From: Aquificota bacterium | Lineage (GTDB): Bacteria > Aquificota > Aquificia > Aquificales > Aquificaceae | Assembly (NCBI GenBank): GCA_030549905.1 | Contig: JAUQQK010000004.1 | Span: 1 to 64,000, forward strand | Direction of reading: 5' to 3' | DNA: 64,000 bases | Shown: piece after piece, positions 33,251 to 42,440 of the stretch | Position numbering within the stretch: the first letter of the stretch is position 1 | Layout of the letters: each line of letters starts with the position of its first letter | Notes under the pieces: generated by a model | Seen by the model: only the letters and a program-made list of their open reading frames with translations | Told to the model about the DNA's origin: nothing | Database searches by the model: none | Position numbers and translations under genes: made by a program

Positions 33251-36200
33251 GCCGAACCTCCTGCGTTCTATCCGAATAGACCCTACCACCCAAAGAAGTG
33301 TTTGGAGTTAGCCTGAGGTCGCCTCCCGTATAGGTTTCCTTTGGGTCCTTTGAAGTGCTTTGCTTATACTCTACGGAGACCCTTTCCGTTATATCCTTTG
33401 ACACGCTCGCATTTATTCCCACGTCTCCTGTAGGTGATACGTATGGGCTTACCTGAAGTTTAATGTCTACACCCGTGAGCCTCTGTATGCCTTTTGTTAT
33501 AAAGCCCGCTTCTGGTATCTGGCTTGCTATGGCACCGCCCAGTGATAGAAAGCCAGCCTCCTCTTTCCCACCTGCTATTAGGGCAGTTAGCACCTCTCTC
33601 ATGTCTCTTGGTGGTTCTGACCTTATTACCGCCTTTGGATACTGAGGGTTGCCCTTTATATCTATGAGAATATTGTAATCGGGCAGGGATGTGGCTAAGG
33701 TTAAATCCACATTTTTCTCCTTATCTGTAAAAAGGGCGAAACCTCTTCTCAGGTAGAATTCTCTGTCAAAGTATTTTAGCCTGCCTCCTTTTAGCTCCGC
33801 CTTTAGGGTGTATTTTGGCTCATAAAGGTTGCCCTCAAGGAGGGCAGACAGGTCTGAATAGACATAGCCCTCTGGAAGGTTTATCCTTAGAGGCTCAAAG
33901 GACTGTATGCCTACATGCAGGTTTATCCTTCTGTAATCCTCGAGAGGTGCCGTCTTTGAGCGGGGTAGAGAAAGGAGGTTTATGGTGCCTGAAGTTTCCA
34001 CGCGACCCTTTATATCCAAACTCTTAAAATCTGAGGATATGTATGCATTGCCTCCTGCGAGCAGGCTTGCACTTATACCCTCTCCCCTGTATAGTATAGG
34101 CAGGTTTTTAAAGCTTACATCTACCGAGGCACTTTTGCCCCTTCCGCTAAAAGACGCACTCAGGCTGGCAATCTCATTACCCCTGAGGTTAAGGTATCCC
34201 TTCAACCTGTCTTCCGACAGGGAAAGCTCAAACCCGCCCCTCATGGGAAGAGCCAGATACCTTGACCTGACCCACAGGTCATCAGAGCCTATCCAGAATT
34301 CTAAGCTTTTACTGTAAAGCAGGCGGTATTTTAACCTGCCCTCCGCGGAGGCAAGTATCCTGCTTTTTACAAGGGAAAGGAGTTTTGACAGGGTGGCAGA
34401 ACCCTCCGCCCTTATAAGGAAACCTTCCCTGTATGAAAGCTCCACCTTACCTTCCACCGCACCTTCAAGAAAGCCCCGAAGGCTTACTTCTTTATCTCTG
34501 TATGAACCCCTTTCAAAGTTTATGCTTGTTATGGGAGATTTGCCCATACTCAGCTTGATGGGAAGGACCTCCAAGAAGCCCTTCTGCCTGCTGCCATAAG
34601 CTCTTATACCTCCTACGGATAGCTCAAAAAGACCCCTTTTCAAACTAAAGCCTTCCACACGAGCGGATAAAGAACTTTCCCTAAGAGATAGCTCAGCATC
34701 TACGGGAAACTCAAGACCTTTGTATAGACCCCTTCCCAAAATACTTGCGGACAAGGAATCCCCCACACCGCCAAGGTGGTATTTGGCTGTAAGCAAAAGA
34801 CCGGAGAGGTTTTCACTTATCCGTCCTTCTACCTTATACCTCTTTGCCAAAAGGTTGTAGAAGCCCTCTCCTGTGAGCCTGTCCTGAAGATTAAAAGCCA
34901 CCGCTACGGTCTTGTCCTCCAGCCTTCCATTAAAGCTACCCTTTTCATAATTCAGTCCAAAGGCTTTCAGACCCTCTACCCTTCCCTCAAAACTTCCACC
35001 AAGATGACCCATTTCATGGTTCAAATTAAAGTGGGAGCTAAGGCTAAGGATAATATCCTTTGAAGAAATCATGCCTTCAAGAAAGCCCGTGAGGCTAACC
35101 CTTTCCTCCTTTGCGGAAACCTCCACCTTACCCCTTAACCCGCTTACCTGATAGTTCCCATATCTTGTGGCAAAGCCTTCAAAAAGCACATTTCCCATAA
35201 AACTTCTATCCCTTATACTACCACCACCCCCCAGGGAATAACCCTCTCCATGCAGGTCAATCTTATAATCTTCACCTTCCACAGTGAGCCTGTAATCCGC
35301 AGGACCAAGCCTGAAGGTATCGTATGTGATATTTAAAAGCCTTCCTTCGCCCTGCGTGTAGAGCTTTCCTTCTTTGAGGAAAAGGCTTCCCATATAGGAC
35401 AGCCTGGTGCTTAGCTTATCTGACCTTAGCTCATAGCCTACCAGCTGTAAGGTGCCAGAAAAGTCCCTCCGCAGGAAGCTCCCCTTCAGGCTTAAAAGGA
35501 AGGGCTCCGCTACAGACAGGTCAAGCTTACCCTTTAATTCCCTCTTGTAATCAAGCTCCAGTTTAAGGCTTGCTTGCCTTAGCCTCTTGTCTTCAAAGAC
35601 CACTTCTGGCGTATATGCTTCTAAATCTAAAAGCCCCTTTTCTAAATTAACCTTTAACCTGCCGCTGAGGAGGGCAAAGAGGTGTTTATCCACCCTTAAA
35701 AGCCCACCGTCAAGAGGTAGCTGGCTAAAATCCATAAGGAGTTCCTTTTTACTCAGCCAATAAATAAGCTTTGCTCTGGTCTTTCCTGAGCCTATATCCA
35801 CTTTGACTTGGCTCCCTGACCTCCAGACCCAGACATACTCACCCTCCGCCGTCAGTTCCCTGAAGGTTTTTCTTCCCTTTATTTCAAGCTCAGGGCTGTA
35901 AGCTCTAAATTTAGCCCTTATTTTTGTGTATGTAATGTTTCCCTCCGCAGAAGCTTTTATTCTGCCCAGCCTGTAGGCTTTTCCTTCCACATCTTCCACA
36001 TAGCCCTCTGCCCTGTAGCTTCCTGACCTTCCTTCCCACACCCCATTAAGCTCAAAGTTATAAAGACTACTTTCTACCTGTGCCTTTTTTACAAACAGCT
36101 TCCCGCCTTCCAGCTCAGCTTCCTCTATACTTACGTTTAATGCATGCTCCCACAGCTCTTGTTGGTAATAGACCTTTGCCAATCCCTTTGGTATGAGCCT

Positions 36201-36617
36201 TCCCTTTGATAGCTCTGTGGAGGGAATAAAGAGGGTGAGGCTTTCCCTGTAAGGAAGATAGTTGGTGGATATGTAAGCTCCTCCAAGCTTTATATTTGCC
36301 CTTTGAAGCATATGAAGGAGTGGGCTAAAGTCGTAATCAAAGGGTTTATCGGTGGGTGGCTTGCTGGAAACTTCAAGCAGGCTAAACTCCTCTGCCTCCA
36401 CCTGCCACGGCATCAGGCGGGCATTTTTTATATAAACATGGAGCGTTAAGTCCCTTAAGGGCAGGAACAGAAGGAAGCTTTTGAAGGCTATGCCCTCACC
36501 GAAGCTTATCCTCAAGCCCTCCAGCTCCACCTCAATCCTTTTAACCATCAGGTAGGGCTTTACCAGAATAAAGTAAAGGGCTAAAAGAAGCAGTATCACA
36601 TATCCCAGTACGCGCAT
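33222..36617 (-). CDS. tamB: TamB/DUF490 translocation and assembly module protein
   Basis: A 1,131-residue envelope protein with one N-terminal membrane anchor (residues 3-22) and a very long beta-strand-rich periplasmic region, ending in the TamB C-terminal domain (GGALIASQIPEAGF-like stretch, RVSVEYKQSTS, GRVYSDRTQEVRLRVRKKFDF). Such bridge-like proteins carry phospholipid or help insert outer-membrane proteins. It confirms a two-membrane envelope. It sits among lipid genes (pgsA, plsY, lnt), which favours a lipid-transport role. TamA is not in the window. Confidence 0.85.
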   Translation of the reverse strand: MRVLGYVILLLLALYFILVKPYLMVKRIEVELEGLRISFGEGIAFKSFLLFLPLRDLTLHVYIKNARLMPWQVEAEEFSLLEVSSKPPTDKPFDYDFSPLLHMLQRANIKLGGAYISTNYLPYRESLTLFIPSTELSKGRLIPKGLAKVYYQQELWEHALNVSIEEAELEGGKLFVKKAQVESSLYNFELNGVWEGRSGSYRAEGYVEDVEGKAYRLGRIKASAEGNITYTKIRAKFRAYSPELEIKGRKTFRELTAEGEYVWVWRSGSQVKVDIGSGKTRAKLIYWLSKKELLMDFSQLPLDGGLLRVDKHLFALLSGRLKVNLEKGLLDLEAYTPEVVFEDKRLRQASLKLELDYKRELKGKLDLSVAEPFLLSLKGSFLRRDFSGTLQLVGYELRSDKLSTRLSYMGSLFLKEGKLYTQGEGRLLNITYDTFRLGPADYRLTVEGEDYKIDLHGEGYSLGGGGSIRDRSFMGNVLFEGFATRYGNYQVSGLRGKVEVSAKEERVSLTGFLEGMISSKDIILSLSSHFNLNHEMGHLGGSFEGRVEGLKAFGLNYEKGSFNGRLEDKTVAVAFNLQDRLTGEGFYNLLAKRYKVEGRISENLSGLLLTAKYHLGGVGDSLSASILGRGLYKGLEFPVDAELSLRESSLSARVEGFSLKRGLFELSVGGIRAYGSRQKGFLEVLPIKLSMGKSPITSINFERGSYRDKEVSLRGFLEGAVEGKVELSYREGFLIRAEGSATLSKLLSLVKSRILASAEGRLKYRLLYSKSLEFWIGSDDLWVRSRYLALPMRGGFELSLSEDRLKGYLNLRGNEIASLSASFSGRGKSASVDVSFKNLPILYRGEGISASLLAGGNAYISSDFKSLDIKGRVETSGTINLLSLPRSKTAPLEDYRRINLHVGIQSFEPLRINLPEGYVYSDLSALLEGNLYEPKYTLKAELKGGRLKYFDREFYLRRGFALFTDKEKNVDLTLATSLPDYNILIDIKGNPQYPKAVIRSEPPRDMREVLTALIAGGKEEAGFLSLGGAIASQIPEAGFITKGIQRLTGVDIKLQVSPYVSPTGDVGINASVSKDITERVSVEYKQSTSKDPKETYTGGDLRLTPNTSLGGRVYSDRTQEVRLRVRKKFDF

Positions 36618-36625
36618 CTTCGGGT

Positions 36626-36632
36626 TATTATA
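36626..36632. promoter_or_regulatory. shared divergent -10 bases for tamB and plsY
   Basis: TATTAT on the plus strand lies 6 nt before plsY, and TATAAT on the minus strand, using nearly the same bases, lies 9 nt before tamB. The two start codons are only 20 nt apart. Confidence 0.45.
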
Positions 36633-36637
36633 TTACT

Positions 36638-37222
36638 ATGGATAGCCTTCTTCTTATACTCTTTTCCTACCTTTATGGCTCTGTTCTCTTTGGTGAGCAT
36701 ATAGCAAGGTGGAAGGGTATAGACATAAGGTCTGTGGGAAGTGGAAATGTGGGTGCCACCAACGTGGGCAGGGTTCTTGGCAAAAAGTATGCCCTTCTTG
36801 TCTTTCTTTTGGACCTTTCGAAGGGCTTTCTTCCCTTTCTTCTTTCAAGGCTATACTTCGGTCTTGATTCCTGGACAAGCTTTTCTGTAGGTCTTGCAAG
36901 CCTTTTAGGTCATATGTATCCTGTGTTTCACGGCTTTAGGGGCGGTAAAGGTGTGGCAACCGCCTTCGGTGTGCTTCTGGCTCTTTCACCCCTTACAGCC
37001 CTCTTAGCCATACTTTTCTGGGCTATGGTCTTCTGGTGGAAGGGCATAGTTTCGCTTGCGTCTCTTAGCTCCTCCTACTTTGCCCTTCTTATACTTTTGC
37101 TTTCTGGCTATCCTTTTAAGCTACTTCTTATGGCTTTGATAATGAGCCTTCTTATAACATACAGGCACAGGGATAACATAGTAAGGCTTCTGGAGGGCAG
37201 CGAGCTTGGCTTCAAAAGATGA
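36638..37222 (+). CDS. plsY: acyl-phosphate:glycerol-3-phosphate acyltransferase
   Basis: A 194-residue membrane enzyme making lysophosphatidic acid from acyl phosphate. Family motifs are SYLYGSVLFGEHIARW, VGSGNVGATNVGRVLG at about 34, GHMYPVFHGFRGGKGVAT at about 92, and ITYRHRDNIVRLLEG at the end. It overlaps the GT39 gene by 4 nt. Confidence 0.95.
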   Translation: MDSLLLILFSYLYGSVLFGEHIARWKGIDIRSVGSGNVGATNVGRVLGKKYALLVFLLDLSKGFLPFLLSRLYFGLDSWTSFSVGLASLLGHMYPVFHGFRGGKGVATAFGVLLALSPLTALLAILFWAMVFWWKGIVSLASLSSSYFALLILLLSGYPFKLLLMALIMSLLITYRHRDNIVRLLEGSELGFKR

Positions 37223-38637
37223 AGTTTGTCCTTGCCTTTAATCTCCTGCTTTTAATTTTCAGAGTACTTTACGTGCTTTTTTATCCCCTTGACCTAACAC
37301 CCGAAGAAGCTCAGTATTGGGACTGGTCAAGGCATCTGGATTTGAGCTACTACTCCAAGCCTCCTATGGTTGCCTATCTTAACTTCCTCACCAGAAGCCT
37401 TTTTGGCAACACGGAGCTGGCGGTTCGTATAACGCCCATCATACTTTCCTTTTTGCTTTCTATAGCCACATACCTTTTTGTGAGGAGGCTCTTTGGAGAA
37501 AAACCAGCCCTTATAGCCTCCACCCTTCCACAGCTGACGGTGGGCTTTTCAATAAACTCGCTGCTCATGACCACAGATGCCCCCTTTATCTTCTTCTGGA
37601 GCCTCAGCCTCATGGCTCTCTTTTACGCCTTTGAGAAAAACCAGACGGGCTGGTGGCTTCTTTCTGGCACCATGGCAGGTCTTGCCTTTTTGAGCAAGTA
37701 TCCTGCCCTTTTCTTACTTCCCTCCGCGCTTCTTTACGGGCTTTTTTACCATAGGAATGTCTTAAGGAGCCTAAAGCCTTATATGAGCCTTCTCCCTGCC
37801 TTTCTTCTTAGCCTTCCCGTACTTTACTGGAACATAAAGCATGACTTTGTTTCCTTCAGGCATGTTTCCAGCCTTGCCACCAGGTCCGCCCAGCTCATAA
37901 ACCTTGAGACCTTTCTTGAATTCTTAGGCGGTCAGGTCCTTCTGCTTTCTCTTCTTCCCTTCCTTTTACTGCCTTACGCATGGCTGAAGTCTCTAAAGGA
38001 TAAGGAAACCGCCTTCTTTACCCTCTTTTCCCTGCCACCTCTTCTCTTTTTTGTCTTTCTTTCCCTGTTCAAGAGAGCGGAGGCTAACTGGTCGGGCTTT
38101 TCTTATGCAGGAGCAATGATGCTTTTGAGCCTTTATCTTTCAAGAAGCATACTTCTCATACCCGCATACCTCGTAAGCCTTTTCCTCTTTATCCTTTTAC
38201 ATTTTACTCCACTCATAGATAAGCTGAAACTTACGAAGCTACTTCCACCCGAAAGGGACCCCACAAAGCTGGGCATAGGCTGGTCTGAGCTTGGCAGGGT
38301 GGTGAGCAGTATGAGAACTGGTGAAGAAAAGCTTATAAGCCCTCACTACCAGATAAGTGCGGAGCTTGCCTTTTACGTAAGCGGAAATCCACGCACCTAT
38401 TGTATAAACCTTGGAAGGCGTATGAACCAGTATGACCTCTGGGACAAGGACTATGAGGGTGATGCCATATTTGTGGATTATGTACCCATAAACCAGAGGG
38501 TGCTTGAAAAAAGCGATGGTATAATATCAGGTGTAGAGCTTCCCATATACTGGCGGGGGCGTGTGGTAGAAAGGTTTTACATATACAAGCTAAAAAACCT
38601 AAAAAAAGTGGAGGAAGACATGCCAGGGAGTTATTAG
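37219..38637 (+). CDS. GT39/ArnT-like membrane glycosyltransferase
   Basis: A 472-residue polytopic protein of the dolichyl-phosphate-mannose-type glycosyltransferase family (GT39/GT83). The first periplasmic loop has DLTPEEAQYWDWSRHLDLSYYSKPP with the catalytic acidic pair, and the later MTTDAPFIFFWSLS is also typical. About ten to twelve helices are seen. It would move a sugar from a polyprenyl-phosphate donor to lipid or protein at the periplasmic face. It is coupled to plsY and followed after 4 nt by a second envelope gene. Confidence 0.82.
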   Translation: MKFVLAFNLLLLIFRVLYVLFYPLDLTPEEAQYWDWSRHLDLSYYSKPPMVAYLNFLTRSLFGNTELAVRITPIILSFLLSIATYLFVRRLFGEKPALIASTLPQLTVGFSINSLLMTTDAPFIFFWSLSLMALFYAFEKNQTGWWLLSGTMAGLAFLSKYPALFLLPSALLYGLFYHRNVLRSLKPYMSLLPAFLLSLPVLYWNIKHDFVSFRHVSSLATRSAQLINLETFLEFLGGQVLLLSLLPFLLLPYAWLKSLKDKETAFFTLFSLPPLLFFVFLSLFKRAEANWSGFSYAGAMMLLSLYLSRSILLIPAYLVSLFLFILLHFTPLIDKLKLTKLLPPERDPTKLGIGWSELGRVVSSMRTGEEKLISPHYQISAELAFYVSGNPRTYCINLGRRMNQYDLWDKDYEGDAIFVDYVPINQRVLEKSDGIISGVELPIYWRGRVVERFYIYKLKNLKKVEEDMPGSY

Positions 38638-38641
38638 GTTT

Positions 38642-39433
38642 TTGCTTAGTCTTTATGTGTTTGGTTTTATCCTTTACCACTCCTTGCCTGTCATGTATGT
38701 AAGTTATGTTAGCTACACACCGCCCAAGCCCTCACCCCAGCCCTTCATAAGGGAGTGTGCCTATGCGTTGAACGTGCCTACTGTTTATAACAGCCCTCTT
38801 GGAAACCCCTTAAAGCTAAAAAGACTACTGGAAGGCTCAGGTAAAGAGCTATACTATACAGACAGACCCACCCTTGGCTATAAAGAGCTGCCCCTTTGGC
38901 TCTGGCTCTCTTACATGCTCTTTGAGTATGTGCCAAAAAGCCTGCTTTTCAAAGAGCCTTCCGACCCTTACGGACTTTTAAATATAAAGACCTGCCTTCC
39001 CCTGGCGAGCAATATGCCCATAGTTATGTCCTTTTGGAACCTTGACATACCAGGCTACTCCTTCATCTTAGGAAACAGGATAAATCTATACTACGCAGAC
39101 CAGTGCTCCGAGCCTGAGGTGGAAAAGCTGATACCTCTTACGGAGAGGGAAAGATTGAGGGTTTATGTCTATTCCGAAAAGGGTTTTTACTTTCCCGGAG
39201 ACAGCTTTTCTGTTCCTGCCACCCTCTCGGTGGATTTTTTCAAGGAGCGTGCGATTGTCTTCCTCTTAAAGGATGGGAAGACATACAGGGTCTTTGACCA
39301 CAGGTCCATAAGACAGCTTATTGACGAAAAGGGTAGCTACAGGCTTGTGGCTTACACTTACAGGTACAGGCTCTGGAGGTTTTATTTTGGTACGCGTTTC
39401 TTTTTCTGCACGCCAGACTTTTATGCTATGTAA
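38642..39433 (+). CDS. hypothetical protein paired with the GT39 gene
   Basis: A 263-residue protein with one N-terminal hydrophobic helix (about 4-20) and a soluble, aromatic-rich remainder (many Tyr and Phe). No conserved motif is recognised. The central stretch (YADQCSEPEVEKLI, VYVYSEKGFYFPGDSF) resembles the soluble tail of membrane glycosyltransferases, so it may be an accessory domain encoded separately. The start is TTG at 38642 or GTG at 38657; neither has a good ribosome binding site. Confidence 0.65.
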   Translation: MLSLYVFGFILYHSLPVMYVSYVSYTPPKPSPQPFIRECAYALNVPTVYNSPLGNPLKLKRLLEGSGKELYYTDRPTLGYKELPLWLWLSYMLFEYVPKSLLFKEPSDPYGLLNIKTCLPLASNMPIVMSFWNLDIPGYSFILGNRINLYYADQCSEPEVEKLIPLTERERLRVYVYSEKGFYFPGDSFSVPATLSVDFFKERAIVFLLKDGKTYRVFDHRSIRQLIDEKGSYRLVAYTYRYRLWRFYFGTRFFFCTPDFYAM

Positions 39434-41796
39434 GAGAGGTCCATTCTGTCTCCATACCTGTATAGCAGCACCTCCTTTAGCTCTTTGTGTCTTTCAAGCC
39501 TTGGGTCTGCCTCCACGAGGCTTTTGGCGTCCTCCTTAGCCTTTTCCAGTAAAAGCCTGTCCTGAGCCCTTGCCAGATTGGCAACCCACCAGCCAAAGTA
39601 TCCCGACTGAGACTCACCTAAAAGCTCGCCGGGACCCCTAAGCTTTAAGTCCTCCTCCGCTATCTCAAAGCCGTTGCTGGACCTTACTAAAACCCTAAGC
39701 CTCCTTATAGCTTCTGAATCTGTCCTTTTTAATTCATCGGGCACCACCAAAAAGCAGTAGCTCTGAAGGTGGGACCTTCCCACCCTGCCCCTCAGCTGGT
39801 GCAGTTGAGAAAGTCCAAAGCGGTGTGCAGATTCTATGACCATGAGGGTTGCCTCCGGCACATCCACACCCACCTCCACCACCGTAGTGGAAACAAGCAC
39901 ATGCCCCTCCTTTTTGAACTCCTCCATTACCCGCCTCTTTTCTTCATCTTTTAGCCTGCCATGTAGAAGCAGCACCTTCCTGCCCGGCAGTAAAGCCTTC
40001 CAGCGTTCATATTCCTGAAGGGCGGACTTGAGCTGTAGTTTTTCTGACTCCTCAATGAGCGGGTATATTACATAAACCTTGTTGCCCTTTGACAGCTCCT
40101 CGTGGACAGCATTCAGCACCTTTTCAAACTCAGACTCAAACACAAGCCTTGTTAAAACGGGCTTTCTTCCCTTCGGCATCTGGTCTATTACAGAAAGGTC
40201 AAGGTCTCCGTAAAGGGACAGGGCTAAGGTTCTTGGTATGGGCGTGGCGCTCATAACCAGACAGTGAGGATAAAAACCCTTACCTTTTTCAAGTAGGAGC
40301 TTCCTCTGAAGCACGCCGAACCTGTGCTGTTCATCTACCACGACAAAAGCAAGGTTTTTAAACTCCACACCCTCCTGTATGAGGGCATGCGTGCCCACAA
40401 GCACGTGAATATTTCCATGCCTCGTATGGTATAGGAGGTTGTGCCTCAAAGAGCCTTTCACAAAGCCTGTAAGAAGACCAACCTTTATACCCAAAGGCTC
40501 AAGGAACCTTTTGAAGTTCTCGTAGTGCTGTCCTGCCAGTATCTCTGTAGGCACCATTATGGCGCTTTGATATCCCTCCTTTGCAAAGGCGTAGGCGAGA
40601 GCCATAGCCACCACCGTCTTGCCTGAGCCTACATCTCCTTGCAGCAGCCTGTTCATAGGTCTTGCCCTCTTTATGTCCTCAAGCATTTCATAGAGGGCTC
40701 TTTTCTGAGCCTCTGTAAGTTCAAAGGGCAGGCTCTTTACAAACTCCTGTATGCTTTTTTCAGGCTCTTTCAGGGCTACCGCAGGCTGTGAAGAAACCTG
40801 AGCCTTTATCAGATGAAGTGCAAGCTGGAAGATGAAAAGCTCCTCGTAGGCAAGCCGTCTCTGAAAGGGTGTAGAAAAGCTGTTTAGCTCTTCCTCCGAA
40901 AAACCTACGGGCTTGTGTAAAAGGTAAAGGCTTTCGCCAATCTTAGGAAAGCCATATTTTGAGAGAAGGTCCTCTGGCATGTATTCGGGCATATATTTCG
41001 CAGTTTCCGCCAGTTTTTGAAGGGTTTTTCTTATCCTCTCATGCCTGCTCTTTGCGGATATGTTTTTGAGCTCTCCGCCAACCCTTATGTAGTAATAAGG
41101 TATTATAGCATCCTCCGCATTTCCTTCCTTTATGTCAGGATGCACCATATACTTCATGCCGTTGAACTCTTTGAGCTTTCCGTAAACGACAAGCTCCTGT
41201 CCTTTTCTGAACCTGTTTAAAACCCTTGGCTCTTTATACCTGAACATGAGCCAGAGCTTTCCCGTTGGGTCTTCGCATTCCACCTGAGCGGGGTATTTAT
41301 CCTGAGGGTCAAATCGTGTGCCTGCCACCTTTACCTTCAGGGCAGTCTTCTGTCCGGGCTTTGTGGTCCTTATGGAGGTGGAGAGCCTCCTGTCTTCATA
41401 CCTGAGGGGTGCAAACCAGAGGGCGGCATAAAGGTCCTTTATGCCCAAGGCTTTTAGTGTCTTTTTTCCCTTTTCGTCAAGTATTTTAAGCTCCTGAACA
41501 GGCTTAAAAAAAGTTTTTATGGGCTTCTTTTCTATGTTAGAAAAGTCTATTTCAACCTTTTGCTGTGGTATTTTTAACCTTTCCTGTATGGTCTTGAGTA
41601 TTGCCTTCTGCTTTTCAAAGGGCAGGCGGTCAAACTCCTTCAGAAGTTCAAGGTAGCTTCTTTCAATCTCTTCTTTAAGCAGGTTAAAGAGGTATATACC
41701 AGCACCTATGCTCCTTTTAAGTTTAAGATAATCATTCTTTGAAAGCTCCTCTATAAACTCTTTTGCTCTGAGGAGCCTGTCTGTCCCAGATGCCAT
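39421..41796 (-). CDS. recG: ATP-dependent DNA helicase RecG
   Basis: About 791 residues. A long N-terminal extension precedes the wedge/OB domain (YEDRRLSTSIR), followed by the helicase motifs: LLQGDVGSGKTVVA (Walker A), VVDEQHRFGVLQR (motif II), MSATPIPRTLAL, TTVVEVGVDVPEA and QLRGRVGRS. RecG reverses stalled forks. The start is set at 41796 (MASGTD); the track ORF's 21 extra codons run into tadA. It abuts tadA and overlaps the convergent hypothetical gene by 13 nt. Confidence 0.94.
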   Translation of the reverse strand: MASGTDRLLRAKEFIEELSKNDYLKLKRSIGAGIYLFNLLKEEIERSYLELLKEFDRLPFEKQKAILKTIQERLKIPQQKVEIDFSNIEKKPIKTFFKPVQELKILDEKGKKTLKALGIKDLYAALWFAPLRYEDRRLSTSIRTTKPGQKTALKVKVAGTRFDPQDKYPAQVECEDPTGKLWLMFRYKEPRVLNRFRKGQELVVYGKLKEFNGMKYMVHPDIKEGNAEDAIIPYYYIRVGGELKNISAKSRHERIRKTLQKLAETAKYMPEYMPEDLLSKYGFPKIGESLYLLHKPVGFSEEELNSFSTPFQRRLAYEELFIFQLALHLIKAQVSSQPAVALKEPEKSIQEFVKSLPFELTEAQKRALYEMLEDIKRARPMNRLLQGDVGSGKTVVAMALAYAFAKEGYQSAIMVPTEILAGQHYENFKRFLEPLGIKVGLLTGFVKGSLRHNLLYHTRHGNIHVLVGTHALIQEGVEFKNLAFVVVDEQHRFGVLQRKLLLEKGKGFYPHCLVMSATPIPRTLALSLYGDLDLSVIDQMPKGRKPVLTRLVFESEFEKVLNAVHEELSKGNKVYVIYPLIEESEKLQLKSALQEYERWKALLPGRKVLLLHGRLKDEEKRRVMEEFKKEGHVLVSTTVVEVGVDVPEATLMVIESAHRFGLSQLHQLRGRVGRSHLQSYCFLVVPDELKRTDSEAIRRLRVLVRSSNGFEIAEEDLKLRGPGELLGESQSGYFGWWVANLARAQDRLLLEKAKEDAKSLVEADPRLERHKELKEVLLYRYGDRMDLSYIA

Positions 41797-41806
41797 GATA
41801 GTAATT

Positions 41807-42247
41807 TTAACCACGCAGTTTATTAAAGAAGCTCTTGAGTAGTTCCCCAGCCTCCTCAACCTTTACATACTCCCACCTAACCCTGTGGTTAAAGGCAGGC
41901 TCTTCAAGAAGGCTATAAAGGCTCATGACCGCACCCAGTTTTTCGTCCTGAGCAAGGAAAACAAGCCTTTCCACTCTTGCAAGCACCAGAGCGTAGGCAC
42001 ACATGGGGCATGGCTCAAGGCTCACATACACCTCACAGTTAGAAAGATACTTATCACCCAGCACCCTTAAGGCTTCTCTTATAGCCAGAAGCTCCGCATG
42101 AGCTGTGGGGTCTTTTAGCTCCTCCACCCTGTTGTGGGCTTTTGCTATAACTTTTCCCTCTTTGACCACTACACATCCCACAGGCACCTCCCCCTTCTCA
42201 AAGGCTTTTTTAGCCTCCTCAAGACATAGCTGTATGAAGTTTTGCAT
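41807..42247 (-). CDS. tadA: tRNA-specific adenosine deaminase
   Basis: A 146-residue zinc deaminase making inosine at position 34 of tRNA-Arg. The zinc and proton-shuttle motif is HAELLAIREAL at about 57 and PCPMCAYALVLARV at about 85, with VPVGCVVV upstream. The gene begins 1 nt after the end of an Rpn gene fragment, so its old upstream region has been replaced. Confidence 0.92.
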   Translation of the reverse strand: MQNFIQLCLEEAKKAFEKGEVPVGCVVVKEGKVIAKAHNRVEELKDPTAHAELLAIREALRVLGDKYLSNCEVYVSLEPCPMCAYALVLARVERLVFLAQDEKLGAVMSLYSLLEEPAFNHRVRWEYVKVEEAGELLKSFFNKLRG

Positions 42248-42248
42248 T

Positions 42249-42336
42249 TTAAGCTACCTTTCTCACCCCCTCTGGCACATACCCGACTTTTAGTTCAATC
42301 ATTTCAAGCACCATCGCCCGAGCGTTGGTTAAAAGA
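42249..42336 (-). pseudogene. C-terminal fragment of an Rpn-family nuclease gene
   Basis: This short frame encodes LLTNARAMVLEMIELKVGYVPEG, which lines up with LLIDAQEMVLEVIELRLGGVPEE of the intact Rpn protein at 22.3 kb, at DNA level as well (ACGCTCGGGCGATGGTGCTT against ACGCTCAGGAGATGGTTCTT). It ends prematurely next to tadA. The matching middle part lies on the other side of the TnpB gene. Confidence 0.75.
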
Positions 42337-42339
42337 GTA

Positions 42340-42440
42340 TCCCTTTGCATAGACAGATATCCCATTTATAGACATCTATCTACGCATTGGGTTTAGGACT
42401 ATGCCTGAAAACCCTCTAAAATAAGGGTTTTCAGACAGTA
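42340..42440 (-). ncRNA. candidate omega/re-RNA of the second TnpB element
   Basis: At the tnpB 3' end the minus strand has a perfect 11-bp stem (CTGAAAACCCT/AGGGTTTTCAG, 8-nt loop, 42405-42434) and a 12-bp stem with two G-U pairs (GCGTAGATAGAT/ATCTGTCTATGC, 42347-42385) spanning the stop codon. This is where TnpB guide RNAs are made; the guide would be the Rpn sequence just beyond the right end. The 5' limit is not known. Confidence 0.5.
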
